Positions 16,725-25,786 of a stretch of 60,980 nt of DNA are shown here, one piece after another. The first letter of the stretch is position 1; each line of letters begins with the position of its first letter. The stretch lies in contig JAEZCO010000072.1 of assembly GCA_023433505.1 (NCBI GenBank), positions 1 to 60,980 of the forward strand. The letters run 5' to 3'. A program made the position numbers and the translations under genes. The notes under the pieces are model-generated. The model searched no databases and had not been told where the DNA came from. It saw nothing but the letters and a program-made list of their open reading frames with translations. The DNA is from Bacillota bacterium (GTDB lineage Bacteria; Bacillota; Clostridia; Acetivibrionales; DTU013).

Positions 16725-17957
16725 TCAGCCCTTTAGATCCTTTACCGCCGACTTGAGGGAGTTCACCATGTACGCAATGGTTTCATCCGGCATTCCGCAC
16801 CACCATGGGAAGCTGAAGCTGTCGTCCCACCACTTCTCAAGTACCGGGCAATCAAATTCCCTGGCGCCGAGCTTCTGGAACAACGGGTACCTGTAAAGCG
16901 GGTAATACTGAACGATACAGCGTACTCCGTATTTTGCGGTCATGAGATCCAGCAGGTCGTTCCTGTTCTTTCCGAAAGCTTCGCCGTTAAAATGCATGAT
17001 GTACTGATGCATTACATGCTTGTATCCTTCGGGGATCTTATTGAATTCAATCTCAGGAATATCTGCAAGCATTTCCCTGATTTTCATTCCCTGCCGGGTT
17101 ATCGTATCCGTATTCTTTTCAACACTCTTCAGAAGCTCGCTTCCAACTGCGCACTGAGCTTCGCCCAGGCAATAGTTGTGAGGCCATACGCCTTCAAAGT
17201 CTATATCCACATTGCTCATGGCAGGAACCCAGTAACGTTCCCTCTGGCCTTTGAAATTGCGTACGCCGTTGTGGCGCAGGCCCGGAACATAAGCTGCGTC
17301 TTCATCTGAGCGGACGGTAAGAATTCCGCCCTCACCAAGGGTTGTCATGGTCTTGGCGCCATGAAAGCTGAAGCAGCCGAAATCTCCGAAGGAGCCGACA
17401 TGCCTGCCGTTGATCCTTGCGCCTATTGCTTGTGCGCAGTCTTCCACAACTCTGATTTTATACTTCTCGGCAAGCTTAAGGACTCTTTCCATATCCACAG
17501 GCATTCCCAGCAGATGTACCACAACCACCGCTTTTGTTTTCGGAGTAATCTTTCTTTCGATGTCCTCCGGGTCAATAACCCATCTGTCCTTGTCAATGTC
17601 AGCCCATACGATTTTTGCCCCCGCTTCGCCGAAGGGTATTGCAGATGCGCAGAAGGTATAGGCGGGAATTATGACCTCATCGCCCGGCTTGATCCTGCAA
17701 AGGTCTGCTGCAAGCCTCAGTGCATTGGTGCAGTTGTCTACTGCAAAGGCATGGTTTGCACCGGTAAAGTTTTTGTAGTCTTCCTCGAATTTTCTTAAGT
17801 ATGCCCCCTGTGTCTGGCATTCCGCATTTCTCATAACATTAACGACTGCCTGTATTTCCTCCTCGGTATACCCGTGCTGCCTTGCAGGGAATACGACCTT
17901 GTAGCCTTCCACATATCCGCGGCCCGATGCATCATCGATTTTTGTTTTCTTTTCCAT
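16725..17957 (-). CDS. DegT/DnrJ/EryC1/StrS-family aminotransferase, copy 1
   Basis: 410 residues. PLP-binding Lys202 lies in FSFHGAKTMTTLGEGG; the cofactor Asp/His region is VVEDCAQAIGA. PGDEVIIPAYTFCAS is the N-terminal family block. The family transfers an amino group between glutamate or glutamine and a keto-sugar or keto-inositol, or acts as a PLP dehydratase when the Lys is replaced; Lys is present here. An N-terminal extension of about 20 residues is absent from the two neighbours. It is the third aminotransferase gene in transcription order, 18 bases after copy 2. Confidence 0.9.
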   Translation of the reverse strand: MEKKTKIDDASGRGYVEGYKVVFPARQHGYTEEEIQAVVNVMRNAECQTQGAYLRKFEEDYKNFTGANHAFAVDNCTNALRLAADLCRIKPGDEVIIPAYTFCASAIPFGEAGAKIVWADIDKDRWVIDPEDIERKITPKTKAVVVVHLLGMPVDMERVLKLAEKYKIRVVEDCAQAIGARINGRHVGSFGDFGCFSFHGAKTMTTLGEGGILTVRSDEDAAYVPGLRHNGVRNFKGQRERYWVPAMSNVDIDFEGVWPHNYCLGEAQCAVGSELLKSVEKNTDTITRQGMKIREMLADIPEIEFNKIPEGYKHVMHQYIMHFNGEAFGKNRNDLLDLMTAKYGVRCIVQYYPLYRYPLFQKLGAREFDCPVLEKWWDDSFSFPWWCGMPDETIAYMVNSLKSAVKDLKG

Positions 17958-17975
17958 GGTTATTTGCCTCCTCGA

Positions 17976-19181
17976 TTATGAATGTTGTGAAATTTTATAG
18001 ATAATTTCCTTTATTGATTGAATGATGTATTCCGCCTGTTCCGGCACCATTGTCGGCCCAATGGGAATGGATATGAGCTTCCTTCTGAACACATCTTCTG
18101 CTACAGGGCATTCTCCGGGTTTGTGACCCTTCTCCCTGAATATGGTGAACAGGTAGGAAGGCACATACTGGATCCAGCACTGAATCCCATACTCCTCTAA
18201 AAGCGGCCTTAAAAGTGCTTCCTTTCCTGTTCCGAACCTGGCCGATTCAAACTGGATATTGTACAAATGATATACATGGTCACAATTTGGATTTTCATAC
18301 GGGACTGTGATTCCTTCGACCTCCTTCAGTCCTTGGGTAAGAATTGCCGCAAATTCCCTTCTCTTCCTGTTTGCCTGGTCCAGCTTATCCAGCTGTGTCA
18401 GGCCCATTGCCGCCTGGACGTCGCTCATGCGGTAATTGCTTCCGTAATAGGAACCGACCCGCTGGAAATCCTGATAAAAGGGCAGGTCGCCTTCCGTGCA
18501 CTCCCAAACCTTTTTACCGGGGAAATGCGTACTTCCGAACTGTTTCAGGCGTGAAAGCCTGTCGGACAGCTCCGGGTCCCTGCATACCACCATCCCCCCC
18601 TCGCCCAGGGTGGTCATGTTCTTCCAGGTATGGAAGCTGAAGGTCCCTATATCTCCTATTGTGCCGGCCTTTTTGCCCTTGTAGGAAGCACCCGGCGCAT
18701 GTGCCGAGTCTTCTACGACCTTGAGATTGTACTTTTTTGCAATCTCCATGATGGGGTCCATATCGCACATCTGTCCTGCCAGATGAACAAGGAAAATGGC
18801 TTTTGTTTTATCCGTGATGTTTTCCTCCAGCTTTGCAGGGTCCATATTAAAGGTCCTTGGGTCAATATCGATAAACTTCAGTACGGCCCCGCATTTAAGA
18901 GGTGCAAGACTGGTTGCCACAAAGCTGATGGCACTGGTCAGCACCTCGTCTCCCTCCTTCAGGTCCAGCGCCCATGCCGCCATTTCAAGCGCAATGGTCC
19001 CATTGCTGCAGGTGTGGGCATAAGGTACCTTGCAGTATTCGGCAAATTTTTCCTGAAATTTGACCGTATACGGTCCCTGCCCTGACAGGCACTCGGCATT
19101 CATGGCCTCCTGAACTATTTTGAAATCGTCATCCTTGATCAGACACCCTCTCATCGAGTAGGGTATTTTGAAATTTGCCAT
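17976..19181 (-). CDS. DegT/DnrJ/EryC1/StrS-family aminotransferase, copy 2
   Basis: 401 residues, ATG with GGAGG upstream. Lys187 in FSFHTWKNMTTLGEGGM is the PLP-binding residue; VVEDSAHAPGA is the cofactor-ring block and GDEVLTSAISFVATS the substrate block. It is clearly related to copies 1 and 3 but far from identical, so this is an old tandem family rather than a recent duplication. The role, as for its neighbours, would be amination or deamination of a keto-sugar, keto-acid sugar or cyclitol in the cytoplasm. Confidence 0.9.
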   Translation of the reverse strand: MANFKIPYSMRGCLIKDDDFKIVQEAMNAECLSGQGPYTVKFQEKFAEYCKVPYAHTCSNGTIALEMAAWALDLKEGDEVLTSAISFVATSLAPLKCGAVLKFIDIDPRTFNMDPAKLEENITDKTKAIFLVHLAGQMCDMDPIMEIAKKYNLKVVEDSAHAPGASYKGKKAGTIGDIGTFSFHTWKNMTTLGEGGMVVCRDPELSDRLSRLKQFGSTHFPGKKVWECTEGDLPFYQDFQRVGSYYGSNYRMSDVQAAMGLTQLDKLDQANRKRREFAAILTQGLKEVEGITVPYENPNCDHVYHLYNIQFESARFGTGKEALLRPLLEEYGIQCWIQYVPSYLFTIFREKGHKPGECPVAEDVFRRKLISIPIGPTMVPEQAEYIIQSIKEIIYKISQHS

Positions 19182-19220
19182 CCGACATTCCTCCTAAACG
19201 GTATCATCAATTTGTGTAAT

Positions 19221-20486
19221 TTACAGAATTTTGTCAAGCTGTGAAAAGACCTTGTCGAAAGCCTTGACGGCATATTCCAGATCTTCCGCTGTACTGGGCC
19301 AGAAATACATATTACTAAGCCAGGTCGTCCTGTCGGATACTTCCACCGCCACAGGATAATCTTCTACACGGTAGGTCACATTACCCTTGTAATGTCCGTC
19401 ACTCCAGGGCGACCCTTTTCCGTAGCCGATTTTATCCTTGAACAGCCTTTGCGCCGGCAGCGGCATTCTCTGCCACGACCCTATACGCAGGCCTTCTGCG
19501 CTGAGCGCATCCGAAACCTTGTCCCTGAATTCGGCTTCAGGCATGGCAAATCCGGCTTTTGCCGCTGAAAGCATAAGCGGGAAAAACCAGTATACACAGG
19601 TCCGATCGGTTTTGTATTTTGGAAAGCTTACAAATTCATATCCGGATAGCCTTTGCTTCAGCCCTTCCGCATTTTCAATCCTTCGGGCATTCATTTCATC
19701 CAGCCTTTTCAACTGGCTGCGGGTAAACGCGCCGACAAACTCGGTAGTCCGGTACATCCAGCCCATGGCATAGCTGTTGTATTCGCGCCTCTTGCCCTTG
19801 AAGATCCTCTCCCCGAACTCTCTGACCATCCTGGCCCTTTCAAGGTACTCCTCATCATTCGTAACAAAAAGTCCCCCGTCTCCCGCAGCAAGGTTCTTCC
19901 AGGTGTTGAGGCTGAATGCGGCCATATCCCCGAGGTTTCCGGCCTTCCTCCCCTTGTATTCGGCCCCGTGGGCCTGGCAGGCATCCTCGATGACTACGAG
20001 GTTGTGTTTTTTAGCAATCGTATTGATTTCATCCATATCTGCCGGATATCCGTTCAGATGTACAGGGATAATGGCTTTCGTATAAGGCGTGATTGCCTGC
20101 TCAATTTTTTTAACGTCAATATTCCAGGTATCCGGCTCAATATCCACAAATACAGGGATTGCATTATGATGCAGTACAGCCGTCCCCGTTGCTACAAACG
20201 TATATGCCGGTACGATTACTTCATCTCCGGGTTCAATTCCTGCAGCAGCCACTGACATATGCAGTGCGGCCGTACCGCTGTTTGTTGCCAGACAATGTGC
20301 GGTCCCGGTATAAGCAGCCCAATCCTTTTGAAGGCCATCCACCTCGGGCGTACTATGGCTGAATACACCAAAATCCATCGCCCGCAGAACAGCCTGTTTG
20401 TCCTCTTCCGTCACAAAAGGCCACTTTTTCACTGCATGCTCAGGTATTGCTTTTTCTCCTCCCAATAATGCCAGCTTATTCTTCAT
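19221..20486 (-). CDS. DegT/DnrJ/EryC1/StrS-family aminotransferase, copy 3 (first gene of the operon)
   Basis: 421 residues. PLP Lys197 is in FSLNTWKNLAAGDGGLF, with VVIEDACQAHGAEYKG before it and PGDEVIVPAYTFVATGTAV earlier. The beginning LALLGGEKAIPEH is typical of the family. It is the first gene after the promoter at 20565-20628 and so leads the operon that ends with the MFS gene at 4274. The leader begins with a strong stem-loop (20538-20562). The substrate is unknown. Confidence 0.9.
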   Translation of the reverse strand: MKNKLALLGGEKAIPEHAVKKWPFVTEEDKQAVLRAMDFGVFSHSTPEVDGLQKDWAAYTGTAHCLATNSGTAALHMSVAAAGIEPGDEVIVPAYTFVATGTAVLHHNAIPVFVDIEPDTWNIDVKKIEQAITPYTKAIIPVHLNGYPADMDEINTIAKKHNLVVIEDACQAHGAEYKGRKAGNLGDMAAFSLNTWKNLAAGDGGLFVTNDEEYLERARMVREFGERIFKGKRREYNSYAMGWMYRTTEFVGAFTRSQLKRLDEMNARRIENAEGLKQRLSGYEFVSFPKYKTDRTCVYWFFPLMLSAAKAGFAMPEAEFRDKVSDALSAEGLRIGSWQRMPLPAQRLFKDKIGYGKGSPWSDGHYKGNVTYRVEDYPVAVEVSDRTTWLSNMYFWPSTAEDLEYAVKAFDKVFSQLDKIL

Positions 20487-20529
20487 CGATTTTCTCTCCC
20501 GATTCTGTTTTGATCAATGGGAATTAAAG

Positions 20530-20562
20530 ATTAAAAAAGACAGAGGTCATTTAACTCTGTCT
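20530..20562 (-). terminator. Stem-loop and T-run: terminator of the kinase gene, inside the next operon's leader
   Basis: AGACAGAG (20538-20545) pairs with CTCTGTCT (20555-20562). Read on the minus strand it is followed by TTTTTTAATC. It ends transcripts of the histidine kinase gene. It also begins about 3 bases after the TATAAT box of the aminotransferase operon, so its 5' arm would be the first bases of that mRNA. Confidence 0.8.
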
Positions 20563-20564
20563 AA

Positions 20565-20628
20565 ATTATAGCATTGGGGCTTGAGGCTTAAGTGTGTTCT
20601 TTTTGGACGTATGTGCTGTCTTTTTGTG
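20565..20628 (-). promoter_or_regulatory. Promoter and operator of the aminotransferase operon
   Basis: On the minus strand: TATAAT at 20570-20565 without a good -35 box. A proximal box AAAAAGAACACAC covers 20604-20592 and a distal box CACAAAAAGA covers 20628-20619. The ABC promoter at 30986-31049 has the same two boxes at the same distances (22 and 58 bases from the TATAAT box). The two A-runs start 21 bases apart, as expected for an AraC-type dimer bound on one face of DNA. The likely activator is the response regulator at 23660-24409. Confidence 0.75.
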
Positions 20629-20633
20629 ATTTT

Positions 20634-23471
20634 CTATACTCTTTTTTCAGATACCGGCGGCAGCTGCTGTCTTGTAGCCGGCAGGCGCATGGATACGGTT
20701 GTGCCGCCGCCCGGGATACTGTAGATTTCAAGCCCGTATTCCATCCCGTAATACAGGTGGATACGCTTTTGAACATTATTGATTCCGATGCTGTTGCCTG
20801 ACAGCTTGCCGGCTAGATTGCGGCGTATGGTCTCCAGCTTCTCCCTGGAAATTCCCGGTCCGTCGTCGGATACAGCCAGAATGAGATGGTCATTTACTTT
20901 GCACCCTGTAATGGAAATCGAACCGCCATCTTCTTTTTCCTGTATACCATGGTGAATGGCATTCTCCAGCAACGGCTGAAGCAGGATTTGGGGCAGCAGA
21001 TACCCTTCCAGTTCGTCTCCGATATCCCAGAAAACCCGCAGCTTGTCTCCCAAACGGTGCTCATAGAGACTCAGATAGGACTTTTCGAATTCTATTTCCT
21101 GATGCAGGGGGATGAATTCCTCTCCCTTTTTTATTCCCATCCGGAAAAATTCACCGAGGTCGGATATCATATCCGCCGCTTTCGACTTGTCTCCGCTTTT
21201 TACAAGCCACTTGATGGATTCAAGCGTGTTATAGAGGAAATGCGGGTTGATCTGCGCTTTCAGGGCTTCCAGCTCGGCCTGCTTCTTTTCGCTTTCCAGC
21301 TTGTTCTGCTTGAAGCCGGCCTCATAAACCTCATGGATCAGTTTTTTTATCTGTACTGCCATATCGTTGAATGCAATACTGAGCTCCTCAATTTCATAAG
21401 GGCCTGAAATATACCCGAAATCCGCATTCATGTCCCCCTTGCCAAAGGAGGAAAGGCTGCGTGAAATACGGTCGATGGGCCGGGTAATCCACTGTGAAAT
21501 CATCCAGGATAGAACGGTTATGACCATCAGGCTGATGATAAAGAAGTAAATATTGAAGTTCAGGATCTGCCAGTTGTCTTCCATGATGAGACTGTAGGGA
21601 ACTTCCCTTACCAGTACCAGCGGCAGCCTGCTGCAGCGCATCATAAAAATGATGCTCTTCACGCCATTCTGGGTTACCGTTTGAACTGTCACCTTGTTTT
21701 CTTCCGCTTTGATCTGGTAAGGCGAATGCAGGCCGATATTCTGCTTCACCGTATGGGAGAGGATGACCCCATTCAGATCGGTAAGATAAACGGAACCGTC
21801 CCCCTCACTGAGCCCGTTGTAAAGACGTTCAATATCGACTTCATAATAAGTCGCAGACAGATAGCCGATCACCTTGAACATGTATTCCCCGCCGCCTACA
21901 CTTCCATCATCCCTGATTTCCCGCATCAGCACAAGGACCTGCCGTTCAAAGGAATCCTTCTGTCCCACCGTCCATACGGGAGCGCCCCTGGAATAGAGCA
22001 GCCGGTCGATGCTTGCATCCCTTAATTTCTTATCGGTAAACACGGAGGTCGAAAAGATATTCTCCCGTTTCGCATTATAAATTGCCGTTTCAAATACACC
22101 GTCGCCAAGCACCATGTTTTCATAAATTACGTCATTAACGCTCTGATCGTCCTGTTTCTTGACTCCCTTGTCGCTGTTGACCAGCGCTTCCCTCAGCACC
22201 TTGTCGATAACGATGCTCTTTGACTTGCGTTCGTTGATATCGATGAAATAATCTATATTACGGGTGGTCTGCACCAGACCGGTCTGAATGGAATCCGCAA
22301 TTTTGCGTTTCACGACGTCCGTAAGGGAAAAGTATAGAATGATTACGTTAATGAGGGTCGATCCGATAAACAGGATAATGAAAAAAACGATAAATTCACT
22401 GCGGAGCTTCAGGAAGGCCGCCTTGCGCCTGGAATTCCCGTGGAGGCCGACACCCGCGCCCGCCCTGTATTTCCGCACTTCCTCAAGCAGCTCCCGTATG
22501 GGCTGTATGATTCTTTTTGAGAAAAAGATTGCTGCAACGGCACAGAATATCATCGCTGCGATATAAGACAGAAGGGAAAAGCCGCCGATCATTTTCATCT
22601 CCGAGGATATTGTCATAAAGCTGCTGAATATGATAAGCCGCCAGTTTTTGACACTGGTATCCCTTGAATAAACGATATATCTTGCTCCATTGAGATTCAT
22701 ATCCCCCATGCTGTCGGGTTTTACAAGGGAACTGTTGAGATCGTTGAAGCAGGAAACCGCATTGGGGCTGCTGGCCCAAAGGGACTGGTGCGTATCCCCC
22801 CTTGTAATCACCGCGTCGATATTTTCTCCAAGGAGATTCTCCAGCCAGTCGGATTTCATCGAAATGATCATGATCCCGGCTTCAGCACCGTCATAAGCAA
22901 GGGCCATACAAAAAGCAAACCTTCCTGCAGGTTTACTGTCGCTTCCCAGAATATAGTCCGGTTCCATGATGTAAATGCCGTCAGGCGCCATTTTCATGTC
23001 CTTATAGAGCGATGAGGCCTGCAAAATATTATAAGAAAGGCCTGCATCGTTTTCCTTGATGCAGAATTCGCCCGACGGAGTATAGATATCAATGGAATAG
23101 ATCCTGCCGTAAACGTCAAGAACGCTTGACAGCTGACTCATGACCTTTGCCCGTTCCTGGGTCCGTTGATAGGAATAGTCTGCCGCATCTGCATAGCTTT
23201 TCAGATAGGCATGCAGGCGAGCGCTTTTTTCGATTTTGAAGGAAAGCTTCCGGATCTCGGATACAGCAATGGATATCTTGTTATCCATCTGCTTAAGGTT
23301 GCTTTCCTCAATTTTTTCCGTCTTTTTAAGTACAATGCCGGTAGTCGATTTATAGGTAAAGTAGGTATTAATGAGCAGCAGCAAAAATACAAGACCCATT
23401 GATACCGCAATTACGATCGTCTTGATGTCAAGCTTCAGGATAATTTTTTTCAACAGCCCCTTAAACATCAT
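20634..23471 (-). CDS. Sensor histidine kinase with two tandem extracellular sensor modules (YesM type)
   Basis: 945 residues, much longer than the usual 580-600. Four membrane segments can be read (about 17-37, 297-320, 362-385, 650-672), giving two outside domains of about 260 residues each. The first looks like a complete sensor plus membrane exit (FFSKRIIQPIRELLEEV) without kinase; the second is followed by a HAMP-like linker (SQWITRPIDRISRSL). Then come the phosphoacceptor His744 in AQINPHFLYNTLESIKW, an N-box around LLENAIHHGI and G-box DDGPGIS. It probably senses an oligosaccharide, or the ligand-bound ABC binding protein, and phosphorylates the regulator encoded just upstream. Confidence 0.9.
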   Translation of the reverse strand: MMFKGLLKKIILKLDIKTIVIAVSMGLVFLLLLINTYFTYKSTTGIVLKKTEKIEESNLKQMDNKISIAVSEIRKLSFKIEKSARLHAYLKSYADAADYSYQRTQERAKVMSQLSSVLDVYGRIYSIDIYTPSGEFCIKENDAGLSYNILQASSLYKDMKMAPDGIYIMEPDYILGSDSKPAGRFAFCMALAYDGAEAGIMIISMKSDWLENLLGENIDAVITRGDTHQSLWASSPNAVSCFNDLNSSLVKPDSMGDMNLNGARYIVYSRDTSVKNWRLIIFSSFMTISSEMKMIGGFSLLSYIAAMIFCAVAAIFFSKRIIQPIRELLEEVRKYRAGAGVGLHGNSRRKAAFLKLRSEFIVFFIILFIGSTLINVIILYFSLTDVVKRKIADSIQTGLVQTTRNIDYFIDINERKSKSIVIDKVLREALVNSDKGVKKQDDQSVNDVIYENMVLGDGVFETAIYNAKRENIFSTSVFTDKKLRDASIDRLLYSRGAPVWTVGQKDSFERQVLVLMREIRDDGSVGGGEYMFKVIGYLSATYYEVDIERLYNGLSEGDGSVYLTDLNGVILSHTVKQNIGLHSPYQIKAEENKVTVQTVTQNGVKSIIFMMRCSRLPLVLVREVPYSLIMEDNWQILNFNIYFFIISLMVITVLSWMISQWITRPIDRISRSLSSFGKGDMNADFGYISGPYEIEELSIAFNDMAVQIKKLIHEVYEAGFKQNKLESEKKQAELEALKAQINPHFLYNTLESIKWLVKSGDKSKAADMISDLGEFFRMGIKKGEEFIPLHQEIEFEKSYLSLYEHRLGDKLRVFWDIGDELEGYLLPQILLQPLLENAIHHGIQEKEDGGSISITGCKVNDHLILAVSDDGPGISREKLETIRRNLAGKLSGNSIGINNVQKRIHLYYGMEYGLEIYSIPGGGTTVSMRLPATRQQLPPVSEKRV

Positions 23472-23659
23472 CGGATTTCCAGTGGGGTCAAGCCCCCATA
23501 CCCTCTCGTTACGGGCAAAGTGAATTCGCCCTGCACTACACTTCGTGCGCCACGTCTAAACGTGGCGTTTGAACAACGTCAGAGGGGGACTGTGACGTTG
23601 TTCAATCCTGTCCCTCTGCATGGATACCCGGCTGCGCAGCCGGTTATCCCGTTACTCTG
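23472..23659. repeat. Hairpin-dense intercistronic element
   Basis: 188 bases between response regulator and kinase carry three strong dyads: CGCCACG/CGTGGCG (23548-23554 and 23561-23567), an 11-bp stem GAACAACGTCA/TGACGTTGTTC (23571-23581 and 23593-23603) with GGGGGAC in its loop, and the perfect palindrome CCGGCTGCGCAGCCGG (23628-23643). No T-run follows any of them. It looks like an inserted REP/BIME-type element that could lower kinase expression relative to regulator or mark an RNA processing site. Confidence 0.7.
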
Positions 23660-24409
23660 TCACTGCGATGAATTCAGTTTGTTATTGCGGTAATCATGCG
23701 GGTTCTGCCCCGTATACCTTTTAAAAGTCCGGCTGAAATGCCTGAAATCATCATAGCCTACCATGCCGGCCACCTCGTAAACCCTGGTGTCCCTGTGTTT
23801 GAGAAGCTCCTTCGCCTTAATCATCCGGACCTGTGTCAGATACTCAATAAAGGTCTGGTTGGTCTTGCTCTTGAAAAAGCTGCTGAAATAGGAAGGGTTC
23901 ATATATACAAGGTTTGCAACCTCCTCCAGGGTGATTTTTCTTTCGTAGTTTTCGGCAATGAATCTTTTAACAAGCTCCACTCCCGGCACCTCGTCAGCCG
24001 CTGTTTCCTTGGGATTGTCCGGAATTTCATAAAGACTGTTCAGTTCCTTGTTGAGACGGCTGAAAACCTCGCTGAAATCCTTTTCCTTCGTCGGTTTCAG
24101 GATATAGCTGTATGCACCGTATTCTATGCCCTTGCGTGCGTATTCGAACTCGTTGTATCCGCTCAGGATCACAATCTTGATCTTCGGGTAGCCTGCCTTT
24201 ATCCGTTCCATCAGTTCAATACCCGACATGACCGGCATCTTGATATCTGTCAGCACAACATCGGGAGCAGCCGTTTTGATCATTTCAAGTGCTGAAGCTC
24301 CGTTGCTGCATGCACCGACCGTTTCAAAGCCAAGCTCGTTCCACGGCACCTGGTTTACAAGTCCGTCCCGTATGGTTTTTTCGTCTTCCACAATAAGCAA
24401 TTTATACAT
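23660..24409 (-). CDS. AraC-type response regulator, short form (YesN type)
   Basis: 249 residues; YesN-like proteins usually have about 500, so the long middle region is missing. The receiver domain (1-120) has the acidic pair VEDE, the phosphoacceptor Asp55 in VVLTDIKMPVMSG and Lys107 region YILKPTKEKD. The C-terminal AraC double helix-turn-helix covers about 145-245 (ITLEEVANLVYMNPSYFSSFFK, then VAGMVGYDDFRHFSRTFKRYTGQNP region). It most probably activates the two promoters with the shared operator (20565-20628, 30986-31049). Transcribed from its own promoter at 24511-24539. Confidence 0.92.
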   Translation of the reverse strand: MYKLLIVEDEKTIRDGLVNQVPWNELGFETVGACSNGASALEMIKTAAPDVVLTDIKMPVMSGIELMERIKAGYPKIKIVILSGYNEFEYARKGIEYGAYSYILKPTKEKDFSEVFSRLNKELNSLYEIPDNPKETAADEVPGVELVKRFIAENYERKITLEEVANLVYMNPSYFSSFFKSKTNQTFIEYLTQVRMIKAKELLKHRDTRVYEVAGMVGYDDFRHFSRTFKRYTGQNPHDYRNNKLNSSQ

Positions 24410-24510
24410 AATTTCTCATCCTGTTATAACGATAATTGCGTATGGATAACGGGTTTTCAGCCGGTTGCCTTTATCCGTGCGCTGCTGCAGTTTTTAGTGC
24501 CAATAAAAAT

Positions 24511-24539
24511 ATTATAGCGCATAAAATTCATAAAGACAA
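24511..24539 (-). promoter_or_regulatory. Sigma-A-type promoter of the regulator-kinase pair
   Basis: On the minus strand TTGTCT (24539-24534), a 17-base spacer and a perfect TATAAT (24516-24511). The transcript would begin near 24504, about 95 bases before the regulator's start. No copy of the shared operator is present, so expression looks basal. Confidence 0.7.
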
Positions 24540-24554
24540 ACCTCTCCGACGGGT

Positions 24555-25751
24555 CTACAGCCTCCAGCGCACAGTTTCACACGAGGTCGTATACGGTTTT
24601 TCCTCCCAGAAGTTTGTAACCGCACAGGAGGTAATCAGGCTCCTGTCAGGAAGCTCAATGGTTACGGGCCATCCGGTATAGGCGTCATGCGAGTGGGCCA
24701 GATGGTAGAAATTGTCTCTGTCCCAGGTCTTTCCTCCATCCGCGCTTATCATTGCTGCAACCCCATAGGGTACGTGGTAGTGCGAATAGGTTGCAAGGAG
24801 CCTTCCGTCCGAAAGCTCTGTCAGGAAGAAATGGGGTTCGCCGGTCCCGCTGATTCTCCGTGGCCTGCTCCATGTTTTTCCATCATCAAGGGATTCCGTG
24901 AGCAGGGTATTCTCAAAGCCCTCGCCCATTGTACCGGAGGGTTGATGGCGGATGGTTGCAAGCATGCTGCCTTCTCTTGCCCTGATTGCACAAACCTCCA
25001 TAATCCCGGCATAATCCCAATCCAGCTTTCCGATGTCCCTCTGCCAGCTAATACCGCCGTCATACGAACGGAAGACCTCCAGATCGGAGCTTTCGCCGGT
25101 CTTATCCGTTTCAAATTCATACCTGTGGTCCAGTGTGCGGACAAAGCAAACACTCCCATCCCTGTCAACAAATACATTGCGAGGATAATCCCGGCTGGTG
25201 CCTGAAATGATGGTTTTTGTCCAATTCACGCCCCCGTCTGTGGAACGGTAAACCGGCATGGTATGGGTCATATTCCCGCCCTCCATCAGTTGTGCGGTCA
25301 TGACAAGCGTGCCGTCCGGCAGGGCACACAGGCTCGGTTCCTTGCCAAGCATGTCGGTTTGATTGATCTGTTCCCAGGTCTCTCCGTTGTCTCTGGAACG
25401 GAAAACATTGATATGAAAGGTAACGTCATAAGGTCCCTTGTTTCCCCAAAGCGGACGGCAGGGTGTAATATACAGCGTTCCGTCCGCTGTGCGTGCCATA
25501 CCCGCCTTGTAATTCCCCCTGGTCCCGACTCTTGTGCGGACAGCCGGTACCCTGGATATCTTTTCGACTGTCTGAAGCTGCTGACCGAAATATCCCGACA
25601 GGGCCTCGCCATATACCGGTATGTCATATTCCTTCAGCAGGTGCCGGTTTCTTTCCCTCTCTGTTTCGCTGTTTCCGGGATAGATTACATCCTCAAGCGC
25701 TGTCCCTTTTATATTGTCAAACCTGTTGTATTTTGATTTGTCATATTCCAT
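24555..25751 (-). CDS. BNR-repeat (sialidase-like) beta-propeller protein, cytoplasmic
   Basis: 398 residues with five Asp-box motifs: SRDNGETW, STDGGVNW, SYDGGISW, SLDDGKTW and SADGGKTW. These mark a six-bladed propeller of the sialidase superfamily. There is no signal peptide, unlike secreted sialidases. Arg-rich and Glu/Tyr catalytic positions cannot be assigned with confidence, so enzyme class stays open: exo-sialidase-like, another glycosidase or a lyase. It is the fifth gene after the ABC promoter, 35 bases from another BNR gene, implying action on imported oligosaccharide. Confidence 0.8.
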   Translation of the reverse strand: MEYDKSKYNRFDNIKGTALEDVIYPGNSETERERNRHLLKEYDIPVYGEALSGYFGQQLQTVEKISRVPAVRTRVGTRGNYKAGMARTADGTLYITPCRPLWGNKGPYDVTFHINVFRSRDNGETWEQINQTDMLGKEPSLCALPDGTLVMTAQLMEGGNMTHTMPVYRSTDGGVNWTKTIISGTSRDYPRNVFVDRDGSVCFVRTLDHRYEFETDKTGESSDLEVFRSYDGGISWQRDIGKLDWDYAGIMEVCAIRAREGSMLATIRHQPSGTMGEGFENTLLTESLDDGKTWSRPRRISGTGEPHFFLTELSDGRLLATYSHYHVPYGVAAMISADGGKTWDRDNFYHLAHSHDAYTGWPVTIELPDRSLITSCAVTNFWEEKPYTTSCETVRWRL

Positions 25752-25786
25752 TTTACCTATCTCCTTATCCGCTGAAAGATTACGTA

